Below the pieces are notes generated by a model, which saw only the letters and a list, made by a program, of their open reading frames with translations, searched no databases and was not told the DNA's origin. Below are positions 45,101 to 56,400 of a stretch of 64,000 nucleotides of DNA, one piece after another (positions within the stretch are counted from its first letter, which is position 1; the number at the start of each line of letters is the position of its first letter). This DNA is from Chlamydomonas sphaeroides (Eukaryota > Chlorophyta > Chlorophyceae > Chlamydomonadales > Chlamydomonadaceae): positions 1 through 64,000 of the forward strand of contig BDDC01000409.1 of the NCBI GenBank assembly GCA_001662425.1, given 5' to 3'. The position numbers were made by a program, and so were the translations under genes.

Positions 45101-48100
45101 TCAGGTCAGCCCCAGCGGGCGCCACCGAGCGCCGCACCTCGCCGCGCCCGCTGCCGCGCTGCTTGCCGCCCTTGCCGCGGCCCTCGTCCTCCTCCGCGTC
45201 CGGCGGCGGCGGCGTGTCGGCGGCCAGGATGGTCTTGATGGCACCCGTGGCCCGGTTGTTGTTGATGTACTCCACCTGGGGGCGGGGGAGAAGGAGCGGG
45301 GCCGGCGAGGCACGGGGCAAGTCAGGAGCAGCGGTTCGCGCCTCGAACCGCAAGCCGCTGCCTCGGGCCTTCCTTGGGCCTGCCCCTAGCTTCCTGCCCG
45401 CCACCGACCCTTTTGGCCCTTGCCCCCATCCCTCGCAATGCCCCCCACCTCACCTGGCGCACCACCTCCAGCGCGTTCAGCACCTCGGCCTCCTGCGCCA
45501 GCTCCGCCGCGTCCTCCTCCTCCTCCTCCTCGTAGTCCTGTCAGGCACGACCGCGGGGGAGGGGCGCACACGCCTGTGATGGCGCGGAGGCCAGCACAGG
45601 GGCTGGGCCGCATGCGCTGACGCTAGGCGCCTGCAGCCTGATCGCGGCGCGGGATACCACGGCAGCGTGCGGCCCGACTGCTGGTGTTGGACCCACGACC
45701 AGCGACGACCAAGGAGCCCAGCCCGAGGGGAGGGTGAAGCTTGTCGCCCGCTCGCCTCTCCAGGCCCCGACACGTACCTTACGTGCCCAGCCCTCCCTTC
45801 CACCCCTCCTCGAGCGCCCCTCACCATCTCCTCGTCGCCCTCGCCCGGGTACTCGCCGCCGTGGCGCACAAACGGCACCTCCTCGTCCAGCCCAAGGCCG
45901 TGGTGGCGGTGGTGGCGGTGGTGCGCCAGGTCGTCGTCCAGGATGGAGTAGTCCACGCCTGGGGTAGGAGCGGGGAGGGTGAGTTGGCGGCATGAAACGG
46001 CAGCGCGCGGCCGGCGACGCGGCTCGCCTTCACCCGTACAACCCGTCCCCAGGCCCGTTCCTGTCCTACGAAACCACGCCCGTCCCCACCGTCGTCAAAG
46101 GCCTCCACCACGTCAAACGCGTCCTCGTCAGCCGTGCGAGCGCTGTAGTCGCTGGCGCCGTCGTCGCACGCAGCAGCAGCAGCGGCCGCCGCCGCGGCGC
46201 TCAGGCCGGCGCGCGCGCCGCCGCCGGCCTGCTGGCCGGGCGTGCTGAAGCCGCGCGCGCGAGCGGCGTTGCGGTTGGCGTTGGTGCGCATGAAGTGCAT
46301 CGTCCTGCGGGCATCGGGGGAGGGCGGCGGGAGGGCGAGGGGCAGAGGCCGGTGGGCAATGAGCGCGCAGGGCCACACGCTCTGCACACCGACGGCGACC
46401 TAGCAACGGCGCCAATGCGCTGGCTAGCTGATGGCGTGCATCGTGCTGCGCGTGCGGGGCAGGGAGAGCGGAGCGGATGCAGGCAGGCACCCGGGGGTGG
46501 TTCCCGCGCCTCCGGCCGCCATATGCGGACACGCCCCTGAGCGTCTTCGCATGCCCGGCCAGCGCCTCTCCACACCATCCGCACCATCCACACCCTCCTC
46601 ACCCTCCACACCATCCACACCCACCACATCATCCACATCATCACATCCTCCACACCATCCACACCCTCCACACCCTCCACACCCTCCACGCCATCCACAC
46701 CATCCACAACCTCCACATCATCCACATCATCCACATCCTCCACACCATCCACACCATCCACACCATCCACAACCTCCACATCATCCACACCATCGCACCA
46801 TCCGCACCATCGCACCCAAAGGGTTCGCCTCTCGCCCGGGCCCACACCCACTTGTTCAGCGCCGCGTTCTCCGCCTCCAGCGTCACGATGCGCACGGCGT
46901 CCGCGTGCAGCGCCGAGCGCACCGCCTCCACCAGGCCCACCAGCGCGGAAGACAGGTGCGGGGCTGGGGGCAGCAGCACGGGGAGAGGGGGAGGGGGCGC
47001 ATCGGCACGAACCCCGAATCCCGCATCCCTCTCCACAGACGAGGCGCATTGAGCCATCCTGCCGCCCACCGCCACGCACCCGCCTCCCTCTCTCCCTCGC
47101 TCCCGCGTCCCCGCCTCCCCGCCCGCCCGCCTCACTCTGCACGGGCGGTTGCGGCGCGTTGGGCCGGCTGCGGCTGCGGCTGCGCCCCAGCGCCACCAGC
47201 CGCTCGTGGCTGACCTCGCGGTCGCGGTCGCCCGCCACCGCCATGGCCGCCTCCATGCGGCCGCGCGGGCCCATGCTGTGCCGCGACAGCAACGAGGACA
47301 GCGACGGCGCGGGCGCGACGGCAGCGGCGGCAGCGGCGACGGGGCTGGGCGCGCTGGGCGAGGGCGGCGGCAGGTCGCCGGCCGCGGCTGCGGTTGCGGT
47401 CGCAGTGGGCGGCGGGGAGGGGCGGCTCAAGCGGGGGGCAAGAGCCGGGCGGGGCGAAGGCTGGCGGCCCGGGCGCACCTGCTCCTGCGGCGGCGGCGAC
47501 GGCGGCGCCGTAGCTGGCGGGCCGCGTCCGCACCGACAGCGCGCTGCCGATCGAGGCGTGGCTGGGCAGCAGCGTGCCGGTCGTAGGGCCCAGTCCTGCA
47601 AGGGCGAGACGTAGGGGGTGAGGCGGGAGGTCGGCGCCAGCGCTGTCGCAAGCTGGCCTACACACCCCCACTCTCCTAGGCACCGCCGCCGCTTTCCCCT
47701 GTACATGGCACCCCCTAGCAGCGCCGTGCTCCCCTCGATTCCCCAGCACCGCCATGCTCCCCTCCCCTCCCCGCCGAGCAGCTGCTACGCGCGCCCGACA
47801 TCGTTCACGAAGGCCGCCGACACCGGCCTGTCGGGTACGCTGCGCAGCACGCTACCTCGCTCCCACAGCAGCGGGCCCAGAGTTACCGCCCGCCACCTGG
47901 CCCCGCCCCGCCCCGCCGCCCTGCCACAGCCGCCCCTCCATGTTTTCCCCGCCCCTCGCACCTGCCACTGCTCCCGCCATGTGGTGCGCCAAGAGCCCCA
48001 TGTGCCGCTCCACCTCCCCGATCAGCGGACCCAGCTCCGCCAGCCGCTCGCCCAGGCGCGTGCGGATGCGCCGCCGCTGCTCCGCGTCCTGCTCCACCGC

Positions 48101-50329
48101 GCCCGTGGCCACGGACGGCAGCGCGCCGGGCACTGGGGCCAGGCGAGGACAGGGCAGGGTGAGAGCAGCAGCGGAGGGCGGGCTGTGCGCACCGGAGCCA
48201 GCCAACCCGTGGCCCCTGGATTCCACGTTTCCCGCCGCCGTTGCGCCACGTTTCCCCTTCTAGCGTCCCACGCCCGGCTCTCCGGCCCCCGCCTTGACGG
48301 CGCCGGCGTGCCCGGTGCCGCCTAGGTGCCGAGCTCCCTCTGCCGCCGTCAGCCGCTGTCTGCCCGCTCCCTGCCCACCCCTCGCGCCCACCTCCGGAGC
48401 CCGGCTCCCCGCCCTCGCCCGCCGCCGCCAGCGTGTCCACGACCTCCTTGTGGCGGGCGTACGACGCCATGGAGTCCTGCAGGCAGCTGATCCACGGCTG
48501 CCGCTCCTCGGGCCGCAGCACCCGCAGGAAGATGGTGCCGTCGGCGGCCACCACGCGGATCTGAAGAATGAGCACGGAGCGGAGGGGGAGAATGGGGGAA
48601 AGAGGGGTTAGTGCCATGGGCAGGGCGCAGCGCCTGCAGGGGCATGGTGCTGTCAGCGGCATCTGACGCGGATCTGACGCGTGGACAGGAAAGGGGCCGA
48701 AAGGGGTAGCAGTCACGAGCGCAAGCACTCACCTCCTGCCCCACCCCCTGCCCCACCCCACACGGAGCCACGCTCAGTTCCTTTCGCGGCCCAGACTGCG
48801 TTGACCCAGACTGCAATGGGCCTGAGCCAGCGCGCTCACCGCACCCTGCCCACCGCACCGCACGCTCTCTGCCTCCCACCTGCCGCGGCTGGCTGACATC
48901 CTGCTCCACTGTGGCATCCACCAGGCTGATCTTCCACACCTGCGGGGTCGGGGAAGGAGAACAGCAGGGAGGGGGGCAGGACGGCTTGGGAGCAGGCCGT
49001 TGCCTCAAAAAGGCAGCAGGGGGAGGGAGGGGAGGGCGGATGATTGGCCCGAAGCGTCCCTATGGACGAGCAGTGATCGTCCCCGTCCCCGGCAGCCTGC
49101 TCGCCCGTCACCCCTCTGCGCCACATGCCTTCCGGCGGCCGCCCACTGACCTGAGCAGCATGGCGCATCACCAACCGCTCTTTCACCTTCACAAGCACAC
49201 GCCACGTGTTCCCCCAGCCCACCCACCTTGCCCTTCATGTTGCTGCGCTTGTAGATGAGCAGCACGCCGGGCGACTCGGAGGCCACGAAGTAGCGGCGGT
49301 GCCAGCGCTTGAAGTTGCCCAGCCACAGCCACATGTAAGAGGCGGGCGGCAAGCCGTCGCGCTTGAGGCGCAGCGCCGTGGTGGCGTACCTGGTGCGCAT
49401 TGGGTGGGAGGCAGGCAGCCGTCACGGCGCGGACAGCGCACGCCCACGTCCGAGACGTCGGCCTTGCACGGAGCGGCCGCCGGAAGGGTAGCGGCAGCCA
49501 GCCGTCCACCACAGGCACAGCCTGGTCCCAGGCGGCAGCCATCGGACCCAGCCCCAGGCCCCCGCCCGCACCTGCCCATGGCCGCGCCCGCCTTGGTCTT
49601 GGCCATCACCCGGAAGGGCGTGGCCAGATACGCAAACGGGTTCACGGGCTGGTTGGGCGGCGCAAACGCCTCGGCTGCGCCCGCGTTGCGGCCGCCGCCC
49701 GTTGCCCGTTCGCCGCCCGTCATGCTGCCGCTGTGCGCCGTGCTAAGCGCAATGCCGCTCAGGCCACTGGGCGCGTGGCCCAGGCTGGCGGCGCCGCCGG
49801 GGCCGCCGTCGTCAGATACCACGGATGACACGCCGGGGCCGGTGGCCGAGCCGCCCGACACGCCGGGCGCAAAGGTCGTCTGCTTCTTGCGGCCCAGCCC
49901 CAGCGTGAGGCCCATGTTGAGGCGCTGGCCCAGCTGCTGCAGCCGGTAGCGGCCGGTGCCGGCGCCGGGCATGTTGGCGCCGCTGGCGGAGGCCGAGCTG
50001 CCGACCGACGGCAGCGGTGCCGTGCCGGCAGCCATGCCGGTTGTCGACGGCGGCTTGGCGGGCGGGGAGGAGGTCGGCGGCGCGGCGCCACCCCCAGAGT
50101 CGGAGGAGCGGCCGGCGGCGCCGTTGCCGTCGGAGCGCTTCGGGATGCTGACTGGGCTGCCGGGGGTCAGCAACGAGTGCTGGCCAGCGGCGGCGCCCGG
50201 CGGTGGCAGGCCGCCGGTCAGTGAGTTGCGGCCGCTGACGACGGCGGTGGGGGAGCCGAGAGAGGGCAGCACGCCGCTGCCGTTCGGGTCGGGCAACGGC
50301 CCCGGCGACGAGGGATGGCCCTTGGGCAT
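40357..50329 (-). CDS. Oxysterol-binding-protein-related protein with PH domain
   Basis: Lipid-transfer protein that moves sterols or phosphoinositides at membrane contacts. ATG 50329 starts a Ser/Gly/Pro-rich region. The PH domain is split over exons: YATTALRLKRDGLPPASYMW, GNFKRWHRRYFVASESPGVL, VWKISLVDATVEQDVS, IRVVAADGTIFLRVLRPEER then PWISCLQ. Coiled and acidic linkers follow (LNALEVVRQ, DYEEEEEED, DDDDDDDEVDEVGD). The OSBP domain: GFSIWSILKNMIGRDLTKIT, MAEVLENRHLLDKACAASDP, YNSQPLRDNKPFNPLLGETY, EQVSHHPPVSCF (the OSBP signature, 43360-43383), FYGEVETKTKFWGKSIECIL, FNLGTITINDIILG, WRITGNSMRELYAHM, ENGEWNLATD, EKLRLEEKQRTVRKERKEAG, IEYRPRWFKQ, and an end in GELPDLY at stop 40357. A gap (42135-42461) removes part of the OSBP domain after EGVVMD. 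Otherwise all expected blocks are present. Confidence 0.93.
42096..42131. repeat. 36-bp poly-C run
   Basis: Uninterrupted C run that ends 3 bases before a gap, in an ORP intron. Likely a sequencing or assembly barrier. Confidence 0.95.
42135..42461. other. Assembly gap inside the ORP gene
   Basis: Run of N that follows a 36-C homopolymer. It removes the exon segment after DSSRLIIKPCRGNTKERGHA, so part of the OSBP domain is not visible. Confidence 0.95.
43279..43325. repeat. 10-bp tandem repeat GAGCGGCAAC
   Basis: Four copies in an ORP intron. Confidence 0.9.
43800..43850 (-). repeat. Intronic partial copy of ORP exon 'SCWLLAGYNSQ'
   Basis: Reading minus, TGAGCTGCTGGCTGCTGGCC recurs here and at the true exon start near 43690-43715, but this copy continues into an unrelated sequence and lacks a good acceptor. 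Confidence 0.75.
44250..44300 (-). repeat. Intronic partial copy of ORP exon 'MAEVLENRH'
   Basis: On minus, TGGCCGAGGTGCTGGAGA with a preceding pyrimidine-CAG acceptor occurs here and at the true exon near 44140-44175. This copy reads LAEVLESRSRHD and then leaves the family sequence. Confidence 0.75.
46568..46815. repeat. CCACACCATCCACAC-type minisatellite
   Basis: About 250 bp of imperfect units CACACCATC, CACACCCTC, CACATCATC and CACAACCTC in an ORP intron. Every frame encodes only His/Pro/Thr or Met/Trp/Val/Asp runs, so it is not a gene. Confidence 0.9.
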
Positions 50330-50567
50330 GGCTGCTGCTGCGGGCCATGTGGGTCGGGCAGGGGTGAGTGGGCTTTGGGGTGGAGCAGTTGTTGATGCAA
50401 GGGACGCCGGCGGCCTAAGGCCTAAGGACAGGCTGAAGGCCGTGCGGCTGTGAGGTGAGAGGTGTGGGGAGGGCCGGGGAGGCGTGGGGTGTGGTGGTGA
50501 AGGACTGCGAAGGGAGCCTGGCTCACCGGAGGGGTGCAGCGGTCAGGAGCGAGGGGCTGTGCCTGGC

Positions 50568-51237
50568 TCAGGTGTTGCTAGCAGGGGGCGACGAGCGGCC
50601 GCCGAAGTTAAAAACGGGCGGCTCCTTGTACTTGAACTGCGGAAGACGCAGGGAGGGAGCGGGGAGGAAGCCAAGGGTGGAAGGATAAGGGGTGAGGAGA
50701 CGGCGAAGGGAAGAGCAAGGGGGGTGGCTGGCGGGGCCGGCTTGGAGCTGAGGAAGGCGGCAGGCGCACCTGCTTGGGGGAGTGGTGGAGGCGCGGGTAG
50801 GGAATCTGGTAGTGCCAAGCAAGCTCGTAGCGGTCCTCTCCCTCCTTGATCTGTGGGCGGGGTTGCGCGAAGGCGGGAAAGGTTGGCGCGCTGGAGGCCG
50901 CACCAAGGTATCAGGGCGGCAGATACCCCTCGTCTGTCAGAGTGACAGCTCGATAGCAGGCGTCTGGGTAGCTCCGTGAGACGCTCAGGGTTGGAGCCCG
51001 CGCAGCTGGGGCTGACGCACGAGACGCAATCACGGAAGCCCAGCAAGGATTAGCTGAGCCGCTTGCAGATCGCTCTGTTCTCCTTATTCATTGCATATTG
51101 CAGGTCCATAGCAGCAAGCATATCGTGGAGCTGCGAGAGTGTAACTGGCGCACCTTCTTCGCGAGCTGGACCGGGTCCTGCAGCTGCTGGGCCTCGCGGA
51201 AGAGCCGAAGAGTCTCCGCGCGGATGTACTCCTTCTC
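50568..51237 (-). CDS. LYRM1-like LYR-motif protein (5' exon not found)
   Basis: LYR proteins are small mitochondrial adaptors for Fe-S delivery and complex assembly. Three exons in phase 0: 51154-51237, 50770-50850 and 50568-50636. Together they read EKEYIRAETLRLFREAQQLQ, DPVQLAKK, then IKEGEDRYELAWHYQIPYPR, LHHSPKQ, then FKYKEPPVFNFGG and a stop. The first two match the C-terminal part of LYRM1 (Y-I..A..LFR..., a D-rich turn, then a Y-x-IPYPR motif). The exon that should hold the LYR tripeptide lies upstream of 51240; I searched to about 53000 and did not find it. The stop is 240 bp from the ORP start, so the two same-strand genes are tightly packed. Confidence 0.75.
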
Positions 51238-52287
51238 CTGCGACCGGTCAGCGAAATGGCGTGAGCCTTGGCCTTGCTCCCAACCTTTCACGTCGCGCTG
51301 CCCACCAGCTGGCTCAATCCCGCCTACAGTCATACCTGCTGGGGCCCAGGCCAGGTGCGAGCGCTCCGCAGGCACTTCCGGAGCAATGCAATGCTTTGCA
51401 GCCTGAGCGAGCTTGTGCTCATGCCCGGCCGAGCTGCTGCGAGTCCTCAGGCTGTGTACGTCTAATGGTGACTCTGGTGTGGCCAGCGGGAATGACGAAA
51501 GCCCTTGCAGCCCGTTGGCACGCACTGTAACCCGGTAACGCATCGTGTTCGCCCTTCGCTCCCTCCAGCAACGGTCACCCCGATCCCCCCCCCCCAAGGT
51601 CTGCCCGGCGGCTCAGGCACTCCCAACAGCAGATGCTTTTCCGACCGATGAACCCAGGCTTCCCACGGGACATACCTGAGTGGCACAAGCGGCACAAGCA
51701 AGGGCAGGGGAGGCGTGCCAGCCAGGGCCGCGGCCGTCGCCGACAGGCCGCCACCTCGGCCGACGTGCAGGGCTGGGCTGCAGCCTGTGGCCCAGGTCCG
51801 GGCGCAGAGCCAAAGGCGCCGGTGCTGCGCCCTGCACCTATGGCCTCGCCTCGAGCGCCACACGCAGCTGAGCGGATGCGCTGCAGAGCCTCACGCCGCC
51901 ACTCGGCCATCCTCTCCCCTGAGCAAGGGCATGTCCAGCCGCGCGTGTTTGCCCCTTGCCCAGTGCAAGCCAACGGAGCTGCAGCAAGCAGCTGTCGCCT
52001 GTGGCGCCCATCAGCAACCCAGGCCGACCTACTGACCTATATGCAGGCAGTACTGCAGCAAAATATTAAACGTGTGAGCCAATTGCTCGGTTATGCACTG
52101 CTCGAGGGCTGCTCGGTGGCTGGGTGGCTCGATGGCTACTCGGGAGCCATACCTGCCTTGCCGAATTGGGCGCAAGGCACAGACGCATAGTAAATGCAGG
52201 CGCTTGAGAGCCGCCGTTGCACTTTGGTCTTCCCGCGTCACTCGCTCACCCCCCTGCATAACGTGCACGACAGCACTTTTACTGTAT

Positions 52288-52323
52288 AACCAGCGTGGAA
52301 GTCAGTGAAAGGTACCTGAGACA
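52288..52323 (+). repeat. Short dispersed repeat R2, copy 2
   Basis: AACCAGCGTGGAAGTCAG, TGAAA, GGTACCTGAGACA. 31 of 36 positions match copy 1 at 37523-37558 and the five differences fall together in the middle. Confidence 0.85.
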
Positions 52324-52644
52324 CCCGCCATTACTGGCACTTACAATGTAGCACATACCGATGCTGCGGCAGAGTCTCCCTGCGTCCAGCTAGACGTCCG
52401 GATGCCAATAGTCCGCGCAGCAGTTGGCAGCACAAGGAGCAGCTGCAAGAATCAAGTGGGCAGTTGGGCTGTGCCTGTTTCCGGAGCCGGCCGTGTGGGG
52501 CTTTCTGCAGGCTGCAGCATGCTGGCCGGGTTGGCCCAGCGGCGGGAAGTGCGACCTGTCGGCTGCCGGAGGCGCTTGGACCACTGCCGTACCCGAGGGA
52601 GGCCTTCGCCCGGCCTCCGTTTCGACTCGCCCTCGCATACGGCG

Positions 52645-52772
52645 GATATCGGTGTGCCCGAGACCCCTGAAATAGTCCCGGCGACAACCGCATAATGACC
52701 GACGGTGTTCGTCTGGTCAGGGTGGCCTCTTTTTGGGGCGAACCATGCACCCATGCGCAGCTGGGGAGGTTT
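52645..52772 (+). repeat. Dispersed repeat family R1, copy C
   Basis: GGTGTGCCCGAGACCCCTGA, ACAACCGCATAATGACCGAC, GGTGTTCGTCTGGTCAGGGT, GGCCTCTTTTTGGGGCGAAC and ACCCATGCGCAGCTGGGGAG, in that order. Confidence 0.8.
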
Positions 52773-52788
52773 CGACTCGCCCTGAACC

Positions 52789-52793
52789 TTACA
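52789..52793 (-). terminator. Candidate TGTAA poly(A) signal for the OPR gene
   Basis: TGTAA on minus, about 680 bp past the OPR stop codon. Nearest clear match seen by eye. Confidence 0.35.
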
Positions 52794-53475
52794 CGCAGGC
52801 AGAAGGCCGCCAGCCCGCCTGCCGGGGCGGCGCTACCGCGATGCGGCCCCGCGCCCTCCCGCCACAACACACCAACACACTCTGCGGTCCCGACACGTTC
52901 GTGAACACAGGCAAACACGCACACGCGAGAGCAGCCGCAGCCATGCCGTGTCGCACCCTGCGGGCTGCTAACAAAATTGGGTCCGGAGGAGAATGATATG
53001 CAGTGTGGGTGTCTTCGGGCACGCGCCAGCGCGGCGTCGTGCCGTGTCCCGTACATGTGGCTATGGGGCTAAACCCGACCTAACCCGCGCCCAAGCATCT
53101 GTCCAGCACACCGCACCCCGCGCCCAACCCCCCCCACGGCCTCACGGCCCGCCCCAGCCGGCCCTATCCTAAACACACACGCGTCACGCCCCCACTAGCC
53201 CGACCCGACAAGCCGCCGGCTGCTGCGCCAGCCTGCGGCGGCGCCGAGGCGGCGGGCGCAAGCGGCCGCGGCGGGTGAGCGGGGGCGGCCAGAGCAAGCG
53301 CTTCCATGGCTGCCCCCACGATCCTCGCCCACCGCTGCCGCCCGTCCGCCACAGCCCCGCCGGACCAGCTGGCGCGCAGCATCGCACGTCCGCACGAGCG
53401 AGAGCACGTCCACAAGCAAGTAAGCATGCCACCTGGCCCTAGTCCGGTCGAGTCCGGTCGTGTCCAGTCGCGTCC

Positions 53476-56400
53476 TCACAGCTGCTGCGGCCGATGAAGC
53501 CGGCTGCGGCCACGGTAGCCGCCGACCGCGCCCCGCGCCCGCCACGTCTTCAAGCCGCGGCCCAAGGCCGACCGACGGCCCGCCACCTCCGCGTCCGCCG
53601 CCTCAACCTCCTCCATCACAGCCGCCGCCGACGGCGACGCCGAGGAGCTGCGGCTGCTGCCACCGGGCCCAGGGCTGCCACGCCTGTGTCCCACACCCGC
53701 CGCCTCGCCACCTCCGTCCCGGCGCTCCTGCCCCTCGCCCTCATCCGCAGCCACAGCCGCGCGCTGCCGCGCGAGCAAGGCCAGAAAGGGCACCGCCGAG
53801 TGGCCGCCGCTCAGGTCGAGCCGCGGCACAGCCCAGGCCAGGTCGTCGGCGCGGTAAGCGGTGGCTGGGTCCGCCAGGAAGGGCGGCAGCAGCGGAGTGA
53901 GGCGAGCCAGCACGGCCGGCAGCCAGGCGGGCGAGGCGGGGCGGGCGCCCAGGACGGCCAGGCAGTACAGCACCGACAGCAGGTCGGCCGCGCTGCGGGG
54001 TGCAGGGTCGAGGGGCACGGGGACCAGCAGGGTGTCAGCAACTCGCCCTTCCTATCCCCACACGCGGCAGGCCATGAGGGGCATGACAGCGCGGGCACAG
54101 CGCGGGCGCGGTTGCCACCAGAAGCGCAGCCCTGACTAGACCAGCCCGCACCGGACCAGCCGGCCGCACCTGCAAGCCTGAAGCTGCCGCGCGACCGCGC
54201 CGCCGTACGCGTCCACGAAGGGCTGCGGCAGCTGGTGCCGCGACCTCGCCAGCCCCTCCACCAGCAGCACCAACTGCACCGGGCCCATGCAGCCCATGCA
54301 GCACCCGGCAACGCCGCCGCCGCCGGGCTCGGCCGCCGCCGCCAGCAGCGCCTGCAGCGCGCCCGTCTCGGAGATCATCTCGTGCGGGTAGCGCCCCTCG
54401 TGGAGGCACGTGCCCAGCGCCCAGGTCAGGTTGGCCAGGTGCTCCCCCCTGGCGGCGGCGGCGGCGCCGTCCGCCGGCGCCGCCAGCGCGCGCGGCACGT
54501 GGGCCAGGTAGGCGGCGAGCCACGGCTGCGACGGCACGTGGCCGCTGGCGACCATGGACCAGGGCAGGCGCAGCAGCGCCGGCGGCGGCAGCGCCGCCAG
54601 CGACGGCGCCGCCAGCGCGCCCGCCTCCGCCACGCGCCACCAGGCCGGCGGCGGCTGCCGCCTCACCGCAGCCCACGCGTAGCCAAGCTCTGCCGCCAGC
54701 GTCGGCGGCAGCGACGGCGCCGCCGCCGCTGGCGGCGCCGCCAGCGACGGCAGCAGCTGCCGCTGCAGGCGCTCCGCGATATCAGCCGCGGGGATGTAGC
54801 CTAGCGCCGTCAGGCAGCAGACCGCCCCGGCGACGTCGGCGGGAGCCCAGCCGGCGGTGGCGGCGGCGTCAAACCCCAGCGCGTCGCCGTCGGCGGACCC
54901 CGGGGCATCACCCTCGGCCTGGCGGCAGACGTGCCAAGCCACGCTGGCAAGCCATCTGCGTGGTTAGGCAAACAGCTTTCTCAGCTCACCATAACTGGCC
55001 TACCAAGCCCATGTGCTGCAGAGCGCAAGGTGCAATTCGCAAGTGCAATGGCTCCTGCGGGTCGGCTCAAGCAACCCCACACCTGCCATGCACACACACC
55101 TGTGGTCCGCAGCATGACCCCATCGCGCCATGGACGCCAGCAGCGTCACCAGCGGCGCCGCCTGACCTTCCGTCGGCGGCGGCAGCGCCGCCAGCAGCTG
55201 CTGCAGCGGGCGCTGCAGCAGGGACGCATGGGCCGTGGCCATCAGCCCCACAACCCAGCCCTCCGCCGCCGCCGGCGCCGCCGCAGGCCCGACGGGGTCC
55301 GCCAGCGCCTGCAGCGCCGTCAGCGCCGCAAACTGCGCCGCCGGCTCCGCCGCCGCCAGCTCCCGCTGCAGGCGCACGGAGGCCGACGCAACCAGATCGC
55401 TGAGCGCCGGCGGCGCCGGGGCGACCTTGCGACCACGCTTGGGCCGCGGCGGCGGCGGCGGCGCCGCCGCCGGCGCGGAGGAGGCGCCGAGCCTCTGCAG
55501 CTCCGCGACGGCGCCGAGCGTGTCGAGGGCGGGCAGCTGCCGCGCCGCCTCGGCTTCCGCCAACGCAAGTGAGGCAGCGGCCAGCCAGGCCGGCGGCGGC
55601 GCGAGGCCCAGCCGCCGCTGCAGCTGCAGCGCCGTGATGAGGTAGCGGGGGCTGAGCGACGTTAGGCGGACTGCGGTCGCGGTGTGCCAGGCGGCAGCCC
55701 AAGCCGGCTCCGGCCTGTGGCCTAAGCAAGCCAAGCTGGCGAGCAGTTCGACCTGCGCCGCCACCGACACGCACGGCGTGCTTAGCTTGGACTGGGTCGC
55801 GGCCGCCAGCGCCGAAAGCCAGCCCTCCGGCAGCACCAGCGGCGGCGCGTCGCCGTATCCGTTGGTGCTGCGGTCGCCGCCGCCGGCGGCCATTGCGACG
55901 GCGGCGGCGAGGTCGATCAGGTGCTGCACCGGCGCCGCCGCCAGGCCCGGCAGCGCCGCCGCAAGCACCGTCGTCGCCGCCGACGGGCCCGACGGCGGCG
56001 ACAGCGACGCCGCCGCCGTCAGGAGGGCGTGCAGCTCCGCCGCGCCCTGCACAGACCGCAGCCGCGACCCAGCCGCAGCTGCCACGCGGTCCAGCCAGGC
56101 CGGCGGCGGCCGCAGCCGCAGCGCCGCCAGCGAGCCCAGCACAGCGGCGGCCGCCGCCGCGCCGGGCATGCTGCCCAGAGCCCGGTCCGCGGCGGCGCCG
56201 ATTGCTCGGCGGGCCGCTGGGGACGTCGGCCGGTAGCCAAGCGCGGCCGCGGACCGAAGCCCGATCGCCAGGGGCATCACGAAACGCTGCATGAGGCCGC
56301 GGGTGCTGACCACCAAGTGCAGCAAGCGAGGGACGTCCCGGTCAGCCTCCGGGCACGACGTAGATGGCCCGGCGGCGCCGCCAGCGGCAGGGCGGGCGTG

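Larger units (their letters stand above)
51238..53475. other. Region between LYRM1-like exons and OPR gene
   Basis: Should hold the missing first exon of the LYRM1-like gene, its promoter, and the OPR 3' UTR. Contains repeats R2 copy 2 and R1 copy C. No other gene recognised. Confidence 0.5.

Noticed and set aside
46560..46815. A His/Pro-rich or Met-Trp-rich protein in the ORP intron
   Set aside because: Pure minisatellite; the frames have no other features.
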